From Dryomyza anilis (taxonomy: Eukaryota; Arthropoda; Insecta; Diptera; Dryomyzidae), in NCBI GenBank assembly GCA_951804985.1, contig OX638135.1, positions 67,654,507-67,718,506 on the forward strand: 64,000 bases of DNA, written 5' to 3'. Positions 61,660 through 64,000 of this stretch are shown here, in pieces (position 1 is the first letter of the stretch; every line of letters starts with the position of its first letter). The translations under genes were made by a program, and so were the position numbers. The notes beneath the pieces were generated by a model. It had not been told where the DNA came from, did not search any database, and worked only from the letters and a program-made list of their open reading frames with translations.

Positions 61660-62100
61660 TTTTAAAATATGATGCTTTCAGAATACCATCTTGAATTTAT
61701 ATTAAATCAGCCAAATTACACGATTTTTTTCAGAATTTAAAAAGGAACGTTTTTAAGGACAACATTTTTAAATGCAAGGATAATGACCACGGACCACATG
61801 TTAAAGTTCAGAATTTATAAATTAATTTTTCTAAAAACATGTTCTATTACCTTTGAAACGAGACATCAACGAAGTTTCTAGTATTGCTACTTTAAAATAT
61901 ATTAGACTATGAACAACCATACAAAAGTGATTTTTGTCCAATTTTATGTAAATTTGAAGCACTGTATCTCCGGAAGTAGAGGACGAAAAAAATAAAGAAA
62001 AATTGGTCAATGCATATCTTGATACCCTTAATCAGTTTCCCAAATTTCATTGAAATCGAAGAAGGTGAGTTCCAACCGCTGGTCGATTTGGTGTGGAATG
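61660..62100. repeat. DNA element end with GGCCATTCCACACC terminus
   Basis: The right end, GATTTGGTGTGGAATGGCCC at about 62085, preceded by CAAATTTCATTGAAATCGAA, is the same type of terminus as at 7040-7066 and in the Harbinger at 50966. The left end is not defined. It separates protease from RT. Confidence 0.45.
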
Positions 62101-62105
62101 GCCCA

Positions 62106-62252
62106 TATATAAAATTTTTTGTATGGCTTGTTGTTTAGGAGTTATAAACGTTTAAAATTGCTTGCTTCGTTTCATCATACGATGTAACGTAGTAAACAAT
62201 TTAAAACGTTCATAACTCCTAAATAACAAGGCATACCAAAAAATTTTATATA
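62106..62252. repeat. Inverted repeat (55-bp arms)
   Basis: GTATGGCTTGTTGTTTAGGA in the left arm (62106-62160) pairs with TCCTAAATAACAAGGCATAC in the right arm (62197-62252). The loop is about 36 bp and mismatches are few. Confidence 0.8.
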
Positions 62253-62926
62253 CAAATGGCAGGTGATAGGCTGCGTTTTCGGCCATCTATAAAACTATAT
62301 ATTATTTATATTCTTCCCAGGCTTATCGACATACTTAGCAGTAAAAATGTTAATAAAAAAAATTAAATTTATATTTTAATTATTTTTACATGTATTCGCC
62401 TTAATGTATCATATGATACCAAAATATATTTTTATTGTACGCAAATAACTACCAAAACGTACATTTCACGGCTTAAAAATTGAATTACAATAAAGTATGC
62501 CACGTGTTCAATTTCTTTTTATGTTAATTATGTTTATTGGATTTTTAAGAGAAGTAATCCACACATTTTAAATCTGTAGCAAGATGGCGAAAATGGGTGT
62601 GAACTAACAAAAGTATATATCATAATCGACAAATAAATTATTAATTGTTGGATCAAAATTTTGATAATTCCATTGAATTTTGTAGTCAATTATGTACAAA
62701 TTCCAAAATTTCATCAAAATCCAACTAAAAAATAAAAAGAGTTATTCAAGTTTAATAAGACTTACCTACTAATGATTTTAAATGGACTCAAAACAGAAAA
62801 TCGCGATGCGCGACCTCTAAAAGTTTTTCGATTTATCCAAAATTTTGTGTGAATTACTTTTTTATTGTGCTTATAATTTTTAGGGGGGGTCCCGTAGGAA
62901 TTCCGAAAAAGTTTTTTTTTAAACAC
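62253..62926. other. Unassigned AT-rich stretch
   Basis: No coding features or repeat boundaries seen. Confidence 0.4.
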
Positions 62927-62928
62927 TC

Positions 62929-63358
<430 letters not shown>

Positions 63359-63399
63359 ATATATTTATTTTTTTTTTTATTATATTTATATGTATATTT

Positions 63400-63979
63400 A
63401 TAGGGCAAAAGCTAATAGATAAATATCGGTGTATATTTGCTGAAAAGGTCCAAAAGGATGGCAGAACTACAACTGTAAAACATCGAATATACACTGGTGA
63501 TTCAATTCGTCAAGCACCATGAAGGGTACCAAGTGCGAACCATCTGAGAGTCCATGGAACCATCTGAGAGTCCATGGAGTCCACCAGTATTATTGTTGAA
63601 AAAGAAAGACGGTAGTACTCGGTTCTGGTTTTCCACGTTGGACTTGCAAAGCGGTTACTGGCGTGTAGAAATCGATAAGAAAGATCGAGAGAAGATGGCA
63701 TTCAGTACTGGAGATGGACTATGGCAATTTCTGGTAATGCCATTTGGACTGTGCAATGCCCCAGCTACATTCGAGCGGTTAATGGAGCACGTATTAAAAG
63801 GTTTACACTGGAAAACATGCCTGGTATACCTTGATGACATAATTGTTATGGGCAAGAATTTCAACGAACATCTAAGAAATCTAAATGAAGTATTCCTTCG
63901 ATTGAAAAGTGCGGGTCGACAAATTAGCCCAAAGAAATGCTCAGCTTTCAAGAAAGAAGTCAAGTATCTGGATCAATGA
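63400..63979 (+). pseudogene. pol: Second gypsy-type element: reverse transcriptase
   Basis: It resumes after the insertions with GQKLIDKYRCIFAEKVQKDG, then PSESPWSPPVLLLKKKDGST, a deletion of about 30 codons before WFSTLDLQSGYWRVEIDKKD, then FLVMPFGLCNAPATFERLME and the catalytic LVYLDDIIVMG near 63830. It ends at a stop at 63979. The element continues past the window. Confidence 0.9.
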
Positions 63980-64000
63980 GTGCATACCGATGAAGATAAA

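Overview
This is eukaryotic DNA from an insect, most likely a higher (calyptrate-like) fly. The base composition is very AT-rich. There are long (TA)n tracts, an arthropod-style TATA plus TCAGTT promoter, tRNA-derived SINEs, and the fly-type interspersed repeat with CTGTCTGTC and TGATCAAGAATATATA motifs. I found no intact host gene, rRNA, CRISPR or bacterial-type operon. Nearly all recognisable sequence is mobile-element debris, most of it broken by stop codons, frameshifts and later insertions. One scaffold gap of exactly 200 N lies at 55013-55212.

Layout, left to right. 1-10 kb holds foldback and hAT-like non-autonomous elements, SINE copies, copies of a repeat with ATACCCTACAC / GTGTAGGGTAT ends, a small remnant that resembles a Polinton/Maverick protein (about 4.4-4.7 kb), and a 2.76-kb hAT-like element (7290-10050). 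10.2-15 kb holds a solo LTR and a LINE of family A (endonuclease plus reverse transcriptase) that carries a foreign 131-bp tandem-repeat insert. 15.7-19.1 kb holds two minus-strand copies of a poly(A)-tailed LINE, family B. From 20 to 54 kb a single minus-strand DNA polymerase B pseudogene of Polinton/Maverick type has been split into at least seven pieces by later insertions. These are a hAT-like element, LINE A copy 2, a 25-kb LTR retrotransposon locus, a SINE, a MITE and a PIF/Harbinger transposon.

The LTR retrotransposon (5' LTRs at 24175 and 29477, polypurine tract at 45680, 3' LTR from 45693) is itself a nest. It carries a SINE-linked repeat, a Tc1-like transposon inside that, a fly repeat inside the Tc1, a SINE with 9-bp target duplications, a MITE, two more fly-repeat copies, and a 2.78-kb hAT-like element in its 3' LTR with perfect 8-bp target duplications. 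A 5302-bp block spanning the LINE A tail, a PolB fragment, the 5' LTR, leader and gag (22557-27858) is repeated head-to-tail at 27859-33160 with only two differences noticed.

55.6-64 kb holds inverted-repeat structures, a minus-strand LINE A copy, an I-superfamily LINE fragment with RNase H, and a second Ty3/gypsy-type element (LTR promoter, zinc knuckle, protease, reverse transcriptase) that runs off the window. The region reads as a heterochromatin-like transposon graveyard in which nesting gives a relative order of insertions. The most informative signals are the dispersed Polinton polymerase and the almost identical 5.3-kb tandem duplication.
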